Shown: piece after piece, positions 14,012 to 14,046 of the stretch
Layout of the letters: every line of letters starts with the position of its first letter
Numbering within the stretch: position 1 is the stretch's first letter
Source: Pseudomonadota bacterium
GTDB lineage: Bacteria; Pseudomonadota; Gammaproteobacteria; Burkholderiales; Thiobacillaceae
Reading direction: 5' to 3'
DNA length: 14,046 bases
NCBI GenBank assembly: GCA_021836225.1
Contig: JAKBJA010000061.1
Location: forward strand, 1 to 14,046
The notes under the pieces: generated by a model
Databases searched by the model: none
What the model saw: only the letters and a program-made list of their open reading frames with translations
Told to the model about the DNA's origin: nothing
Position numbers and translations under genes: made by a program

Positions 14012-14046
14012 TACGCTATTCATTCAAGATTCGAAAGGGAGAAAAC

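Overview
The window is high-GC DNA from a proteobacterium, most likely a betaproteobacterium. The basis is Gram-negative secretion signals and an outer-membrane barrel, a metR/metE pair with a TGAA-N5-TTCA MetR box, and a Tn501/Tn21-type merR with its 19-bp-spacer operator. Species cannot be told from the sequence alone.

Left part (1-3934) looks like an accessory or defence-type island. It holds the C-terminal end of a probable AbiEi-like antitoxin, an AbiEii/AbiGii-type nucleotidyltransferase toxin gene broken by one frameshift near 312, a SWIM-SNF2 helicase, and an orphan HipB-like XRE regulator with two 16-bp palindromic operators 50 bp apart upstream. No hipA follows. Region 3935-4403 has no credible gene but carries a 10-bp motif repeated in both orientations, possibly a leftover recombination junction.

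Middle part (4404-10216) is the most interesting section: an apparently self-contained ECF sigma system. A secreted CBM48/AMPK-type glycan-binding domain protein precedes an ECF sigma factor. The sigma gene is translationally coupled to a membrane anti-sigma-like protein whose periplasmic end is a second CBM48 domain, and that gene is followed by a secreted helical protein with a Gly-rich tail. Next come an outer-membrane beta-barrel, a small Gly/Ser-rich secreted protein, and two tandemly duplicated secreted proteins ending in GAGGGM/K hexapeptide arrays. A promoter motif (TAAC, 17 bp, CGTC) lies upstream of the sigma gene, the small Gly-rich gene and the first array gene, with a decayed form before the second. 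This suggests one autoregulated regulon that sends Gly-rich proteins to the envelope in response to a periplasmic, possibly glycan, signal. The wiring is inferred from sequence; the function is unknown.

Right part (10266-14046) holds metR (minus) divergent from metE (plus), the cobalamin-independent methionine synthase, with a MetR box and a TATAAT -10 between them. Convergent to metE and only 9 bp away is merR (minus). Its operator/promoter faces right, so a mercury-resistance operon very probably begins just beyond the window.
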